NCBI GenBank assembly: GCA_903927465.1
Contig: CAIYMY010000028.1
Span: 1 to 64,000, forward strand
DNA length: 64,000 bases
Direction: 5' to 3'
From: an uncultured Rhodospirillales bacterium
GTDB lineage: Bacteria > Pseudomonadota > Alphaproteobacteria > Acetobacterales > Acetobacteraceae
Notes under the pieces: generated by a model
The model's database searches: none
What the model saw: the letters and a program-made list of their open reading frames with translations, nothing else
What the model was told of the DNA's origin: nothing
Shown here: one piece after another, positions 9,801-18,442 of the stretch
How the letters are laid out: each line of letters starts with the position of its first letter
Numbering within the stretch: the stretch's first letter is position 1
Program-made: the position numbers and the translations under genes

Positions 9801-11515
9801 GTGAAGGCGGGCAACTTCCGGGCCATAAGGTGGACAAGAACATCGCCCGTGTGCGGCATTCGACGCCCGGCGTTGGCCTGATTTCTCCGCCGCCGCATCA
9901 CGATATTTATTCGATCGAGGATTTGGCGCAGCTGATCCATGATTTGAAGAATGTGAACAAGCGCGCGCGCATTTCGGTGAAGCTTGTCTCGGAAGTAGGC
10001 GTCGGCACGGTGGCCGCCGGCGTTTCCAAGGCGCGGGCGGATCATGTGACGATCTCAGGCTATGAGGGTGGCACGGGGGCTTCGCCTTTGACGTCCCTCA
10101 CGCATGCGGGTTCGCCCTGGGAGATTGGGCTGGCGGAAACGCAGCAGACGCTGGTGCTGAATGGGCTGCGCGGGCGCATTGCCGTGCAGGTGGATGGCGG
10201 CTTGCGTACCGGGCGCGATGTGGTGATTGGCGCGTTGCTGGGGGCGGATGAATTCGGCTTCGCCACCGCGCCATTGATTGCGGCTGGCTGCATCATGATG
10301 CGCAAATGCCATTTGAATACCTGTCCGGTTGGCATCGCGACCCAAGACCCGGTGCTGCGTGCGCGCTTCACCGGTATGCCGGAACATGTGATCAATTACT
10401 TCTTCTTCGTCGCCGAAGAAATGCGGGAGCTGATGGCGCAGCTTGGCTTCCGTACGGTGAATGAAATGGTGGGCCGTGTGGATCGGCTGAACATGCGCAC
10501 CGCGATTGACCATTGGAAGGCGAAGGGCGTTGATCTCTCCCGCATTCTCTATCAGCCGAAGCTGGTGGAAGGGGCGGCGATCCATCAATGCGAAACCCAA
10601 GATCATGGGTTGGATCACATCCTGGATGTTGATCTGATCGCCGCCAGCAAGGATGCGCTGGAAAAACAGCAACCGGTGCGCATTGAGCGCAGCATCATCA
10701 ACCTTAATCGCACCACGGGGGCGATGCTCTCCGGTGAGGTAGCGCTGCGTTATGGCCATGCGGGCTTGCCTGAAGATACCATCAGCATCGCTTTCAAGGG
10801 CACGGCGGGGGGCAGCTTCGGCGCCTTTCTCGCGCGTGGTGTCTCCCTGGAATTGACCGGCGATGCGAATGATTACGTAGGTAAGGGGCTATCCGGTGGG
10901 CGCATTGCGGTGAAGCCGCCCGCTGGTGTGAACCGTGATCCTTCGGCCAATATCATTGTTGGGAATACCGTTCTGTATGGGGCGATTGCGGGCGAGGCCT
11001 ATTTCGAAGGTGTCGCCGGTGAGCGTTTTGCTGTGCGCAATTCCGGCGCGGTGACCGTGGCTGAGGGCTGCGGTGATCATGGCTGCGAATACATGACCGG
11101 TGGCGTGGTGGTGGTGCTGGGTGAGACGGGCCGGAATTTCGCTGCCGGCATGTCGGGTGGCATTGCCTATGTTTACGACATCAACGGCAATTTCCGCGAC
11201 ATGTGCAACACCAGCATCGTGGACCTTGAAGCGATTGGCGCCGCTGATGCCAGCGAAGATGGCAGGCCGAAGCAGCGCGCCCCATCCGCCTTTGATAATG
11301 GCATGGGGGATATGCTGCGCTTCGATGCTGAGCGTTTGCGCATTCTGGTGGAGCGGCATTTGCTGATGACCGGCAGCGCGCGTGCCCGCGCTTTGCTGGA
11401 AGATTGGGATGCGGCCCTGCCGCGCTTCGTGAAGGTGATGCCGCGGGATTACCGCCGCGCCTTGCTCGACCTGAAGGCCGAGCAAGCGGGTGGTGTCGCG
11501 GTTGCGGCCGAATAA
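6878..11515 (+). CDS. gltB: Glutamate synthase (NADPH) large subunit
   Basis: GltB transfers the amide nitrogen of glutamine to 2-oxoglutarate. The 1545-residue length fits the bacterial alpha subunit. The class II glutaminase domain begins at HDACGVGF, where Cys19 would become the N-terminal nucleophile after propeptide removal. The FMN synthase domain contains [12 protein letters not shown]. The 3Fe-4S cysteines appear as [15 protein letters not shown] (Cx5Cx4C), and the C-terminal GXGXG domain has [14 protein letters not shown]. It is followed 21 bp later by gltD, giving the usual gltBD operon. A nested palindrome lies in its leader. Confidence 0.97.
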   Translation: MGLPEKQGLYDPRNEHDACGVGFIADIKGRKSNDIIRQGLQILVNLDHRGAVGADPLMGDGAGCLIQMPDKLLRHWAESQGKTLPAPGRYAVAMCFLPRDEASRAVAIQSIEGYVTAERQTLLGWREVPTTLDGLGKAVIASMPVIRQAIIAASDSIKDQDAFERKILTIRKQALNKFRELATAKGLPADADLYMPSFSTRTVVYKGLLLAGQVGSFYDDLRNPLTESALALVHQRFSTNTFPSWKLAHPYRFLAHNGEINTVRGNVNWMYARRGSMSSPLLGPDLDKMWPLIPHGQSDTACIDNALEILVAGGYSLSHAMMMLIPEAWAGNPLMDSDRRAFYEYHAALMEPWDGPAAIAFTDGRQIGATLDRNGLRPARYIITNDDKVVLASEVGVLPIPEESIRHKWRLQPGRMLLIDLDAGRIIDDAEIKQKLASEHPYAEWLKNTQFKLEELPGVPAEMPMERSQDANGLLRDQQAFGYTQEDLNFFLEPMGRDGDDPIGSMGTDTPLAVLSNKSKLLFHYFKQNFAQVTNPPIDPIREELVMSLVSMIGPRPNLLGRQAGHHYRLEVAQPILTNEDLAKIRGIKALAGDAFRTQTLDATWPAKDGADGLAPALEKLCSAATEAVLAGHNILVLSDRAVSAERIAIPSLLATAAVHHHLIRQGLRTSTGLVVETGEARQVHHFCVLAGYGAEAVNPYLAFETLEQIRQRLDMKLKPYEVQKNFIKAIGKGVMKVMSKMGISTYQSYCGAQIFDAVGLSTSFVEKYFTGTATTIEGAGIAEIAAEAVHRHQAAFGDNPIYRDLLDVGGDYALRLRGEDHAWTSDSVSNLQHAVRGNSADRYKDFAKDINDQSRRLLTIRGLMEFKFAEQAIPLEEVEPAHEIVKRFATGAMSFGSISREAHTTLAIAMNRIGGRSNTGEGGEEADRFTPMPNGDSMRSAIKQVASGRFGVTAEYLVNADDIQIKMAQGAKPGEGGQLPGHKVDKNIARVRHSTPGVGLISPPPHHDIYSIEDLAQLIHDLKNVNKRARISVKLVSEVGVGTVAAGVSKARADHVTISGYEGGTGASPLTSLTHAGSPWEIGLAETQQTLVLNGLRGRIAVQVDGGLRTGRDVVIGALLGADEFGFATAPLIAAGCIMMRKCHLNTCPVGIATQDPVLRARFTGMPEHVINYFFFVAEEMRELMAQLGFRTVNEMVGRVDRLNMRTAIDHWKAKGVDLSRILYQPKLVEGAAIHQCETQDHGLDHILDVDLIAASKDALEKQQPVRIERSIINLNRTTGAMLSGEVALRYGHAGLPEDTISIAFKGTAGGSFGAFLARGVSLELTGDANDYVGKGLSGGRIAVKPPAGVNRDPSANIIVGNTVLYGAIAGEAYFEGVAGERFAVRNSGAVTVAEGCGDHGCEYMTGGVVVVLGETGRNFAAGMSGGIAYVYDINGNFRDMCNTSIVDLEAIGAADASEDGRPKQRAPSAFDNGMGDMLRFDAERLRILVERHLLMTGSARARALLEDWDAALPRFVKVMPRDYRRALLDLKAEQAGGVAVAAE

Positions 11516-11536
11516 GCCGCGAGGAGGAATAGCGTT

Positions 11537-12985
11537 ATGGGTAAGACAACTGGCTTTCTTGAATTCGAACGTGCCGAACGCGGCTATATCAAGCCCGAAG
11601 AACGGCTGAAGAATTACAAGGAATATGTGACACCCCTGCCGGGGGCGGAGCTGACCAAGCAGGCGGCGCGCTGCATGAATTGCGGCATTCCGTATTGCCA
11701 TAATGGCTGCCCGGTGAACAACATGATCCCGGATTGGAATGACCTGGTCTATCGGGATCAGTGGCAGGCGGCGCTGGAAACGCTCCATTCCACCAACAAC
11801 TTCCCGGAATTCACCGGCCGCATCTGCCCCGCACCGTGTGAGGCAAGCTGTACGCTCAACATCACAGAAACGCCGGTCACCATCAAATCCATCGAATGTG
11901 CGATTGTGGATCGCGGGTGGGAAGAAGGCTGGATCAAGCCGCAAATCCCCACACACAAAACCGGCAAGCGCGTGGCCGTTGTGGGCAGCGGCCCGGCGGG
12001 GCTGGCGGCGGCGCAGCAATTGGCACGTACCGGCCATGCGGTGACGCTGTTTGAAAAATATGACCGGATCGGCGGCTTGCTCCGTTACGGTATTCCTGAT
12101 TTCAAGATGGAAAAGCATCTGATTGACCGCCGTGTGAATCAAATGGCTGCGGAAGGCGTTGAATTCCGCACCGGCACGGAAGTAGGCACTACGCTGCCTT
12201 TTGATGTGCTGCTCGCGGGTTACGATGCGGTGGTGCTGACGGGCGGGGCGGAATGGCCGCGCGAATTGGAAGTGGATGGGCGCAATCTTTCCGGCATCTA
12301 TCCCGCCATGGAATACCTGACGCAGCAGAACAAGCGCGTGGCGGGCGATACTGAAGACCGCGCTGCGCCGCGTGGCACCATCTCGGCCAGCGGCAAGCAT
12401 GTGGTGGTGATTGGTGGTGGCGATACGGGTGCCGATTGCATCGGCACCGCGGCGCGTCAGGGTGCGGCTTCCATCACGCAGATTGAAATCATGCCAAAGC
12501 CGCCCGAGCATGAAAACAAGGGCCTCACCTGGCCGAATTGGCCGCATAAGCTTCGCACCGCGCCGGCGCATTATGAAGGCTGCGCGCGTGATTGGGCCGT
12601 GCTGACCAAACGCGCTGTGGGTGAGAATGGCCGCATGACGGCGCTTGATTGCGTGCGTGTGGAATGGGTGCATGAAGCTGGGCGCATGCAGATGCGCGAA
12701 GTGGCGGGCAGCGGCTTTCAGATGAAGGCTGATCTGGTGCTGCTGGCGATGGGCTTCCTTGGGCCGCGCCGTGCGGGGCTGCTGGAGACATCCGGCGTTG
12801 CTTTGGATGCGCGTGGCAATGTGCACGCGGATACGGATGCCTATCAGACCTCGGTCCCCAAGGTATTCGCCGCAGGTGATATGCGCCGCGGGCAATCGTT
12901 GGTGGTTTGGGCCATTCGCGAAGGCCGGCAATGCGCGCGCGCGGTGGATGAATTCCTGATGGGGGCAAGCACCCTGCCGCGCTGA
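11537..12985 (+). CDS. gltD: Glutamate synthase (NADPH) small subunit
   Basis: GltD feeds electrons from NADPH through FAD and 4Fe-4S clusters to GltB. The N-terminal cysteines [14 protein letters not shown] and CPAPCEASC bind the clusters. [14 protein letters not shown] is the FAD Rossmann motif, and GGGDTGADC is the NADPH-binding motif. The length of 482 residues is standard. A strong GAGGAGG ribosome site (from 11520) precedes the ATG. A copy of the dispersed hairpin repeat begins 15 bp after the stop. Confidence 0.97.
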   Translation: MGKTTGFLEFERAERGYIKPEERLKNYKEYVTPLPGAELTKQAARCMNCGIPYCHNGCPVNNMIPDWNDLVYRDQWQAALETLHSTNNFPEFTGRICPAPCEASCTLNITETPVTIKSIECAIVDRGWEEGWIKPQIPTHKTGKRVAVVGSGPAGLAAAQQLARTGHAVTLFEKYDRIGGLLRYGIPDFKMEKHLIDRRVNQMAAEGVEFRTGTEVGTTLPFDVLLAGYDAVVLTGGAEWPRELEVDGRNLSGIYPAMEYLTQQNKRVAGDTEDRAAPRGTISASGKHVVVIGGGDTGADCIGTAARQGAASITQIEIMPKPPEHENKGLTWPNWPHKLRTAPAHYEGCARDWAVLTKRAVGENGRMTALDCVRVEWVHEAGRMQMREVAGSGFQMKADLVLLAMGFLGPRRAGLLETSGVALDARGNVHADTDAYQTSVPKVFAAGDMRRGQSLVVWAIREGRQCARAVDEFLMGASTLPR

Positions 12986-12999
12986 GGCGGCGGGGTATT

Positions 13000-13103
13000 G
13001 GAGTATTTTCAAGCCAAACGGAATCATTTGCATCTCGGAAAATACGAACGAAGGAAGATTTAGTGCGTGTCCCGGGAACGAATGTAATCGGGACGCGATC
13101 TAG
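13000..13103 (+). repeat. Dispersed bipartite hairpin repeat, full copy A
   Basis: This copy aligns along its whole length with the reverse complement of 38723-38827. Module 1 is an outer stem GTATTTTC (13003-13010) with GAAAATAC (13038-13045), enclosing CCAAACG...CATTTG. Module 2 runs from TTAGTGCGTGTCCCG to GCGATCTAG (13061-13103). In the outer stem a T-A pair replaces the C-G pair of copies B and C, and an inner G-C pair is replaced by A-T, so pairing is kept. Module 2 is less well paired here than in copy B, suggesting decay. It lies directly after gltD. Confidence 0.85.
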
Positions 13104-13126
13104 GCGCCTATCTGGCAATCCCCCAG

Positions 13127-13158
13127 CCTAGGCGATGTTTGCCTGGGTTTGTCTTTTT
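13127..13158 (+). terminator. Putative rho-independent terminator after gltBD
   Basis: A stem CCTAGGC (13127-13133) pairs with GCCTGGG (13141-13147, one G-T pair) over a seven-base loop and is followed by TTTGTCTTTTT. This is a reasonable intrinsic terminator for gltBD. The rest of the 13104-13483 gap shows no convincing gene or promoter. Confidence 0.5.
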
Positions 13159-13483
13159 GGGATGGGGCAGAAACCTCTGAGCGACCTTCGGAACAGATGC
13201 GCCTGCCTATAACAAAATCATGAAAATAGAATGAGGGTAGCGCAAGGCTGTTTTGCGCCATAAATCGACCTTCGCGACCCCAATGAAAAACGCAATGAAG
13301 GGCAACCGCTGATCCGCCCCCCGGGGGGTATTTGCCAAAATCCTCCCCCGCTGGTCATACTCCAACCAAGTGCATGACGGATCGGGCTTTGCGCTTGCCA
13401 CCTCACTTGGCGCGGCTTCGGTACGCTGGTGCGTTCCTGCCCGCATCGGGCATAGTAAATGCAATAAGGTTTGGCTCGACCCC

Positions 13484-15118
13484 ATGCTAGAAAAAGCTTC
13501 AGTGCAACAATCCGCGACAATCTCCGCCGATGCGGATGCCATCATCATCGGCGCCGGCATCTCCGGCATGTATCAGCTGATCCGGCTGCGAGAGCTTGGC
13601 ATGAAGCTTCGCGTGTTTGAGGCCGGGTCGGATCTAGGCGGCACCTGGTATTGGAATCGCTATCCTGGCGCGCGCTTCGATTCTGAAAGCTGGTCCTATG
13701 GCTATTCCTTTTCAAAGGAACTGCTCCAGGAATGGGAATGGCCGGAACATTTCTCTGCCCAGCCGGATACGCTGCGCTATCTGAATTTCGTTGCCAATAA
13801 ATTCGATCTGCGCAAGCACATCACCTTCAATAGCCGCGTCAAAGCCGCGCATTTCGATGATGCGCAAAATCTCTGGACCGTCACGCTGGAAAACGGTGAG
13901 ACCTGCAGCGCGCCCTTACTGATCACGGGGCTTGGGCCGCTTTCTGCGCCCACCTTGCCCAATATTCCTGGGCGAGACTCTTTCACAGGCCAAGCCTTCC
14001 ATACCGCCCGCTGGCCGCATGATCCGGTGGATTTCAAGGGCAAGCGCGTGGGCATCATTGGCACGGGTGCCACCGCCATTCAGATCATCCAAACCATCGC
14101 CAAGGATGTCGGCCATCTGACGGTGTTTCAGCGCACGCCGAATTGGGCGGCGCCCTTGCATAACCGCAAGATCACGCCGGAGGAGCAAGTGAAGATCAAG
14201 GCAAGCTATCCGGAAATCTTCGCCCGCTGTCGGGAAACCTCGACCTGCTTCATTCACCAGACGGATCCGCGTAAGGCGCTGGAAGTCTCTGCCGAAGAAC
14301 GCGAAGCCTTTTGGGAAAAGCTATACGCGGAACCCGGCTTTGGCATTTGGGTCGGCAATTTCGCCGATGTGCTGACGAATAAGGAAGCCAATGCGCTGGC
14401 AAGCAATTTCATGGCGCGCAAGATCCGCGAAAGGGTGAAGAATCCAACCGTTGCGGAGAAACTCATCCCCAAAAATCACGGTTTTGGTACCCGGCGGCTA
14501 CCTTTGGAAAGCGGCTATTACGAAGTCTATAACCAGCCCAATGTGCGGCTGGTGGACATCAATGAAACCCCGATCGAGAGCATTACGCCTGAAGGCATCA
14601 GAACCAGCGATGATGAATTCGGCTTTGACATTCTGATCTTCTCGACAGGCTTTGATGGTGTGACCGGCCCTTATGACCGCGTTGATATTCGCGGCCCGGG
14701 TGGGCGCAGCCTGAAGCAGGAATGGATTGCCACACCAAAGACCTTTCTGGGCGTGATGGCAGAGGGTTTTCCGAATATGCTGATGGTGCTGGGCCCCCAT
14801 ACCGCGCGCGGCAATATCCCGCGCAATATCGAAGAAATCGTTGATTGGGTAACGGGCCTTGTCATCCATATGCGTAAGCACAGTCTGAAGCGCGTGGAAC
14901 CAAAGTCTGACGCAGTGCAGTGGTGGGATGAAAAGGTAGAAGACGCCGTGGCTGGGTTGCTATTTGCCGAGGTCAATTCATGGCAAACCGGCATCAATCG
15001 CAATGTTGAAGGGCGCGATATTCGCCGCACCCTTGGCTATTATGGCGGCGCTGTGGAATATCGCCGCATCGCGGATGATGTTGCTGCCGGCGGCTACCGC
15101 GAATTCGACTTTGCCTGA
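13484..15118 (+). CDS. Baeyer-Villiger-type flavin monooxygenase
   Basis: The 544-residue protein is a class B flavoprotein monooxygenase of the cyclohexanone/phenylacetone monooxygenase type, which uses NADPH and O2 to turn ketones into esters or lactones. GAGISG at residues 23-28 binds FAD. The family fingerprint FxGxxxHxxxWP is present as FTGQAFHTARWP near residues 167-178, followed by the NADPH motif GTGATA. The start is uncertain: I chose the ATG at 13484, since homology begins just downstream; the open frame reaches 13370 and ribosome-site support is poor. A Bug receptor and an SDR follow in the same direction, suggesting a small catabolic cluster. The substrate is unknown. Confidence 0.88.
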   Translation: MLEKASVQQSATISADADAIIIGAGISGMYQLIRLRELGMKLRVFEAGSDLGGTWYWNRYPGARFDSESWSYGYSFSKELLQEWEWPEHFSAQPDTLRYLNFVANKFDLRKHITFNSRVKAAHFDDAQNLWTVTLENGETCSAPLLITGLGPLSAPTLPNIPGRDSFTGQAFHTARWPHDPVDFKGKRVGIIGTGATAIQIIQTIAKDVGHLTVFQRTPNWAAPLHNRKITPEEQVKIKASYPEIFARCRETSTCFIHQTDPRKALEVSAEEREAFWEKLYAEPGFGIWVGNFADVLTNKEANALASNFMARKIRERVKNPTVAEKLIPKNHGFGTRRLPLESGYYEVYNQPNVRLVDINETPIESITPEGIRTSDDEFGFDILIFSTGFDGVTGPYDRVDIRGPGGRSLKQEWIATPKTFLGVMAEGFPNMLMVLGPHTARGNIPRNIEEIVDWVTGLVIHMRKHSLKRVEPKSDAVQWWDEKVEDAVAGLLFAEVNSWQTGINRNVEGRDIRRTLGYYGGAVEYRRIADDVAAGGYREFDFA

Positions 15119-15147
15119 AGTACCACAAGAAAAAGGGAGGAAAGAAA

Positions 15148-16137
15148 ATGCAGCAAAACCACCTACTATCACGCCGGTCCCTGCTGGCTTTTGGCGCCGG
15201 CGTTACCGCGCTGGCACCTGGCATCACCCACGCGCAGGAAGCCAATTGGCCCAACCGCCCTGTCCGCATCATTGCGGCTTTCCCGGCCGGCAGCGGCACC
15301 GATAGCCTGGCGCGGTTTTATGGTGAACGCTTGGCGCGCGTATTCGGACAAAATTTCCTCATTGAAAATATTGGCGGCGCCAATGGCGCCCTTGGTGCGC
15401 GTGCTGCGGCGCGCGCGGCACCCGATGGCTACACGATCTTGTTCGGCTCCGTCTCCACCCATGCCGCCAATCCGAATCTGATGCGTGAACCGGGCTATGA
15501 TGCGCTCCGTGATTTCGCACCGCTTTCCATGATCAGCATCAACCCGCTTGGCGTTCTGGTGCGCGCGGATAATCCAGCGCGCGATCTGCAAGCCTTCATC
15601 GCCCATGCGCGCGCCAACCCCGGCGCGCTGAATTACGGCATCGGCAATGCAGGCGGGCTTGGCGGCACACATCTTCTCAGCCAGGCTGCCGGCTTCAAGG
15701 CTGAACAAATCTCCTATCGCGGTACGCCCCAGGCCATGGCGGATTTGCTGGGCGGGCGGCTGCATTTCCTGGTGACCGATCTTGGGCCGGCGGTGGAACA
15801 TCTGCGCGCGGGCACCATCCGCGCCCTTGCCGTCACCACGGCGCGGCGCGTGGAGACATTGCCAGATGTACCCACCGTTGCGGAAGCGGCACTACCCGGC
15901 TTTGACTTCGCGTCCTGGAACGGTTCCTGGATGCCGGCGCGCACACCGCCCGCCATCATCGCGCGGCTGAACCGCGAAATGGTCACGATCGGTCAAAGTG
16001 ATGAAGCGAAGCGCCATATCGGCGCGCTTGGTATTGTTTCCACCACCAGCACGCCTGAAGCCCTTGGCGAATTCAATCGCCGGGAGTTGGAGCTTTGGGC
16101 GCGCATCGCAGCAGAGGCGAATGTGGCGAAGGAATAG
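15148..16137 (+). CDS. Bug/TctC family tripartite tricarboxylate transporter substrate-binding protein
   Basis: This periplasmic solute receptor has 329 residues. The N-terminus has a twin-arginine-like signal (SRRSLLAFGAG) with probable cleavage after THAQ. The mature start NRPVRIIAAFPAGSGTDSLAR is the hallmark Bug ligand loop, and VPTVAEAALPGFDFASWNG is the typical C-terminal motif. A GGGAGG ribosome site precedes the ATG. No tctA/tctB membrane genes are nearby, as usual for orphan Bug proteins in Bordetella- and Roseomonas-like genomes. Its ligand may be a carboxylate linked to the adjacent monooxygenase, but that is inference. Confidence 0.93.
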   Translation: MQQNHLLSRRSLLAFGAGVTALAPGITHAQEANWPNRPVRIIAAFPAGSGTDSLARFYGERLARVFGQNFLIENIGGANGALGARAAARAAPDGYTILFGSVSTHAANPNLMREPGYDALRDFAPLSMISINPLGVLVRADNPARDLQAFIAHARANPGALNYGIGNAGGLGGTHLLSQAAGFKAEQISYRGTPQAMADLLGGRLHFLVTDLGPAVEHLRAGTIRALAVTTARRVETLPDVPTVAEAALPGFDFASWNGSWMPARTPPAIIARLNREMVTIGQSDEAKRHIGALGIVSTTSTPEALGEFNRRELELWARIAAEANVAKE

Positions 16138-16223
16138 GCGCCACCTGCGGGTCCTTCATCCGGCTCGCGGTTGACGAACTATTTCCGATTGCCAGGCCCT
16201 TGCACCTTGCGGTTCCCGCCTGC

Positions 16224-16256
16224 GCCCTGGAAAGCCTTAGCCCAGCTTTCCAGGGC
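16224..16256. repeat. Perfect 12-bp inverted repeat between the Bug receptor and SDR genes
   Basis: GCCCTGGAAAGC (16224-16235) pairs perfectly with GCTTTCCAGGGC (16245-16256) over a nine-base loop. No T-run follows on either strand, so it could be a regulator site for the SDR gene 46 bp downstream or a transcript-end hairpin. The function is unassigned. Confidence 0.5.
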
Positions 16257-16301
16257 ACAGGCCGGATGCCATGATGCCATCGACAAACAAGGTGGCAGCT
16301 C

Positions 16302-17033
16302 ATGGCACGCTTCGACGGCAAGGTTATTCTGATTTCGGGCGGTGCGCGCGGCCAGGGTGCTGCGGAAGCGCGCTTGCTGGTTGCGGAAGGCGCCAGCGTT
16401 ATCCTTGGCGATGTGCTGGAAGCCGAAGGCGAAGCCCTGGCGCGTGAACTCGGCCCCGCGGCGCATTTCCTTAGGCTTGATGTGACCGAAGAAGCGGATT
16501 GGGCGCGCGCTGTTGCCGCCGCTGAAGCGCTCGGTGCGCTGAGCGGGCTTGTGAATAATGCCGGCATCTATGTGCCGAAGCTGATGATGGAAACGGATGC
16601 GGCGCTATTCGAACGCCATATGCGCATCAATCAGCTTGGTTGTTTTCTTGGCATGAAGGCAGTGGTGCCGGCGATGGAAAAGGCGGGCGGTGGTTCCATT
16701 GTGAATATCTCCTCCACCGCCGGGCTGCGTGGGTCTGCGCGCGCATTCGCTTATGGGGCGACGAAATGGGCGCTGCGTGGCATGACGAAATCCGCTGCGA
16801 TGGAATTGGCATCACGCGGCATTCGCGTGAATTCCGTCCATCCCGGGCCGATTGCAACACCCATGCTGGATATCCGCTCACCAGAAGAAAACGCGGCGCG
16901 GTTGAAATCCGTGCCCATGGGGCGGCAGGGCACGGCGGAGGAAGTGGCGAAGCTTGTGCTGTTCCTGCTTTCCGATGACAGCACTTATATGACTGGGTCG
17001 GAACTCGCCATTGATGGCGGCGCCACGCTTTGA
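16302..17033 (+). CDS. Short-chain dehydrogenase/reductase (SDR)
   Basis: This is a classical 243-residue SDR. The cofactor motif GGARGQGAAEA replaces the usual TGxxxGxG with SGGARGQG, as in 3-alpha/20-beta-hydroxysteroid dehydrogenase-like members. NNAG is intact, the catalytic Ser lies in VNISSTAG and the YxxxK pair in AYGATKWALRG. Asp in LGDVLEAEG after beta-2 suggests NAD(H) preference. The end MTGSELAIDGGATL is standard. The substrate is not identifiable. It is convergent with the 2-hydroxyacid dehydrogenase, with six bases between stops. Confidence 0.9.
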   Translation: MARFDGKVILISGGARGQGAAEARLLVAEGASVILGDVLEAEGEALARELGPAAHFLRLDVTEEADWARAVAAAEALGALSGLVNNAGIYVPKLMMETDAALFERHMRINQLGCFLGMKAVVPAMEKAGGGSIVNISSTAGLRGSARAFAYGATKWALRGMTKSAAMELASRGIRVNSVHPGPIATPMLDIRSPEENAARLKSVPMGRQGTAEEVAKLVLFLLSDDSTYMTGSELAIDGGATL

Positions 17034-17039
17034 AAGTTT

Positions 17040-17972
17040 TCAGTATCCCAGGCTGAAATCTACCAGATTGATCAGTGGCCGCCCGTTGCGCATGTTATGG
17101 ATATTCTCCACTACCTGAGGCGCGACGCTGGATGGGATGGTGATGCTGGCGGCATGCGGCGTCAGGAACACCTTGGGATGAGACCAGAAGGGGCTTTCCG
17201 GCGGCAGGGGCTCGGGTTCGAAAACATCCAAGGCAGCGCCCGCGATATGGCCGGAATCGAGTGCGGCCAGCATGTCTTGCGCCACCATATGCCCGCCACG
17301 CGCGCCATTGATCACATAAGCCCCGCGCGGCAAGGCCGACAGCAGCTTCGCGTTCAGAACGCCGCGCGTTTCAGGTGTCAGCGGCAGCAGGCAGATCAGA
17401 ATATCGGTTTGCGCTGCCATGGCCATCAGCCCATCCGCGCCATGGAAGGTCTGCACGCCCGGCAGCGTCTTCGCACTGCGCGACCAGCCCATCACCGGAA
17501 AACCAAGCGAGCCCAGCACACGCGCCGAAGCACTGCCCAATTCGCCAATGCCCAGAATGCCGATGCGCCGTTCGGATGTGCTGGGCGCGGATAACTCAAG
17601 CCATTCCTTGCGCTGTTGCAGGGCGCGGTATTCTGGGTCCTGCCTGTGAAAGCGCAGCACATTCAGCAGCACCCATTCCGCCATGGCGCTGGTCAGCAGC
17701 ACATCCTTCAACCGCGCCACCGGAATACCCGGCGGCGGCCCAGGCGCGCGCAGCAAATGATCAACGCCGGCCCCCATCGAAACAATCAGCTTCAAATTCG
17801 GATAGCGGCGGAGTTCCATCATGTCATGCGCGGTCCAAACCACCGCGGCTTCAATCTCGGCCGGGTCGCCCGCATCAGGAAACAGCCGAATTTCCAGGCT
17901 GGGATCAACGGCCAGCAGCGCCGCCTTCCAATCCTGCATCGTATGCGCCTTGGTTGAAAGCAGAATGGCCAT
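17040..17972 (-). CDS. D-2-hydroxyacid dehydrogenase (glyoxylate/hydroxypyruvate reductase A-like)
   Basis: The 310-residue protein belongs to the NAD-dependent 2-hydroxyacid dehydrogenases, closest in form to GhrA. The Rossmann motif is GILGIGELGSASARVLGSLGF. The substrate-binding Arg is in VINGARGGHMV, the Glu in LDVFEPEPLPPESPFW, and the catalytic His in LTPHAASIT. The start ATG overlaps the stop of the upstream small membrane protein (TAATG) and has an AAAGGA site. It is therefore the last gene of the yejABEF-type transcript. Why a hydroxyacid dehydrogenase should be coupled to a peptide transporter is unclear. Confidence 0.9.
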   Translation of the reverse strand: MAILLSTKAHTMQDWKAALLAVDPSLEIRLFPDAGDPAEIEAAVVWTAHDMMELRRYPNLKLIVSMGAGVDHLLRAPGPPPGIPVARLKDVLLTSAMAEWVLLNVLRFHRQDPEYRALQQRKEWLELSAPSTSERRIGILGIGELGSASARVLGSLGFPVMGWSRSAKTLPGVQTFHGADGLMAMAAQTDILICLLPLTPETRGVLNAKLLSALPRGAYVINGARGGHMVAQDMLAALDSGHIAGAALDVFEPEPLPPESPFWSHPKVFLTPHAASITIPSSVAPQVVENIHNMRNGRPLINLVDFSLGY

Positions 17973-18442
17973 TACGCGTTTTCCTTTGAAAGTGCTTCAT
18001 CCAGCCGGCGCACAAAGGCGCGCCAATCATCCCGCCGCGCAGCCGCCCATTCCGTACCATCGGGCAGTTTGGCGTAAAGGCTGAGGATGCTTTTGGACCA
18101 GAGGAGATCAAATTGCTGCGGCGATGAAAGTGCCAAGGCGGAGGTGCGTTCAAACACGCCATCCTTGATTTTCGGCATGATCTTCTTGAGCCACCACCAG
18201 CAGCCAAGGCCCAGCACCACCATGCCAGCCCAGGTGCCGCCCTGCTGCACGCCAAGCGCTTCCAGCGGCGCACCGCCCCATTTCAGGGCAAGGAAGCTGG
18301 TGGTCAAGATGGTCGCGGTTGGCCAGACATTCTCCCAAGTGTGATAAACCGGGGAGCCTGGCGAATTCATGCGGCGCATGCTGACGCCAAGCTTCACTTG
18401 CTCGGCATCCAGCATAACCTTGAGTCGTTCCAATTCACTCAC
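17972..18442 (-). CDS. Unknown membrane protein in the yej operon
   Basis: I do not recognise this 156-residue protein. It has a short polar N-terminus, two hydrophobic segments (about residues 39-58 and 69-87, the second ending in CWWWLKKIMPK), and a C-terminal soluble part with LWSKSILSLYAKLPDG and RDDWRAFVRRLDEAL. The start is a GTG overlapping the yejF stop as GTGA, and its stop overlaps the next ATG (TAATG). Tight coupling on both sides and intact reading make it a real gene. It may be an accessory to the ABC importer, but only position supports that. Confidence 0.75.
   Translation of the reverse strand: MSELERLKVMLDAEQVKLGVSMRRMNSPGSPVYHTWENVWPTATILTTSFLALKWGGAPLEALGVQQGGTWAGMVVLGLGCWWWLKKIMPKIKDGVFERTSALALSSPQQFDLLWSKSILSLYAKLPDGTEWAAARRDDWRAFVRRLDEALSKENA

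Noticed and set aside
10889-13033. A 714-codon minus-strand open frame opposite gltB and gltD
   Set aside because: It is His/Arg-rich, matches no family and lies exactly antisense to two certain genes; high GC at third codon positions removes stops on the opposite strand. Similar antisense frames at 853-1902, 4713-6164, 8003-9259 and 41801-43090 were dropped for the same reason, except for the thiE-like frame, which has real motifs.
13207-13569. A minus-strand ORF of 120 codons after gltD
   Set aside because: No homology, poor composition and overlap with the N-terminal coding part of the monooxygenase; the stretch is better seen as intergenic.
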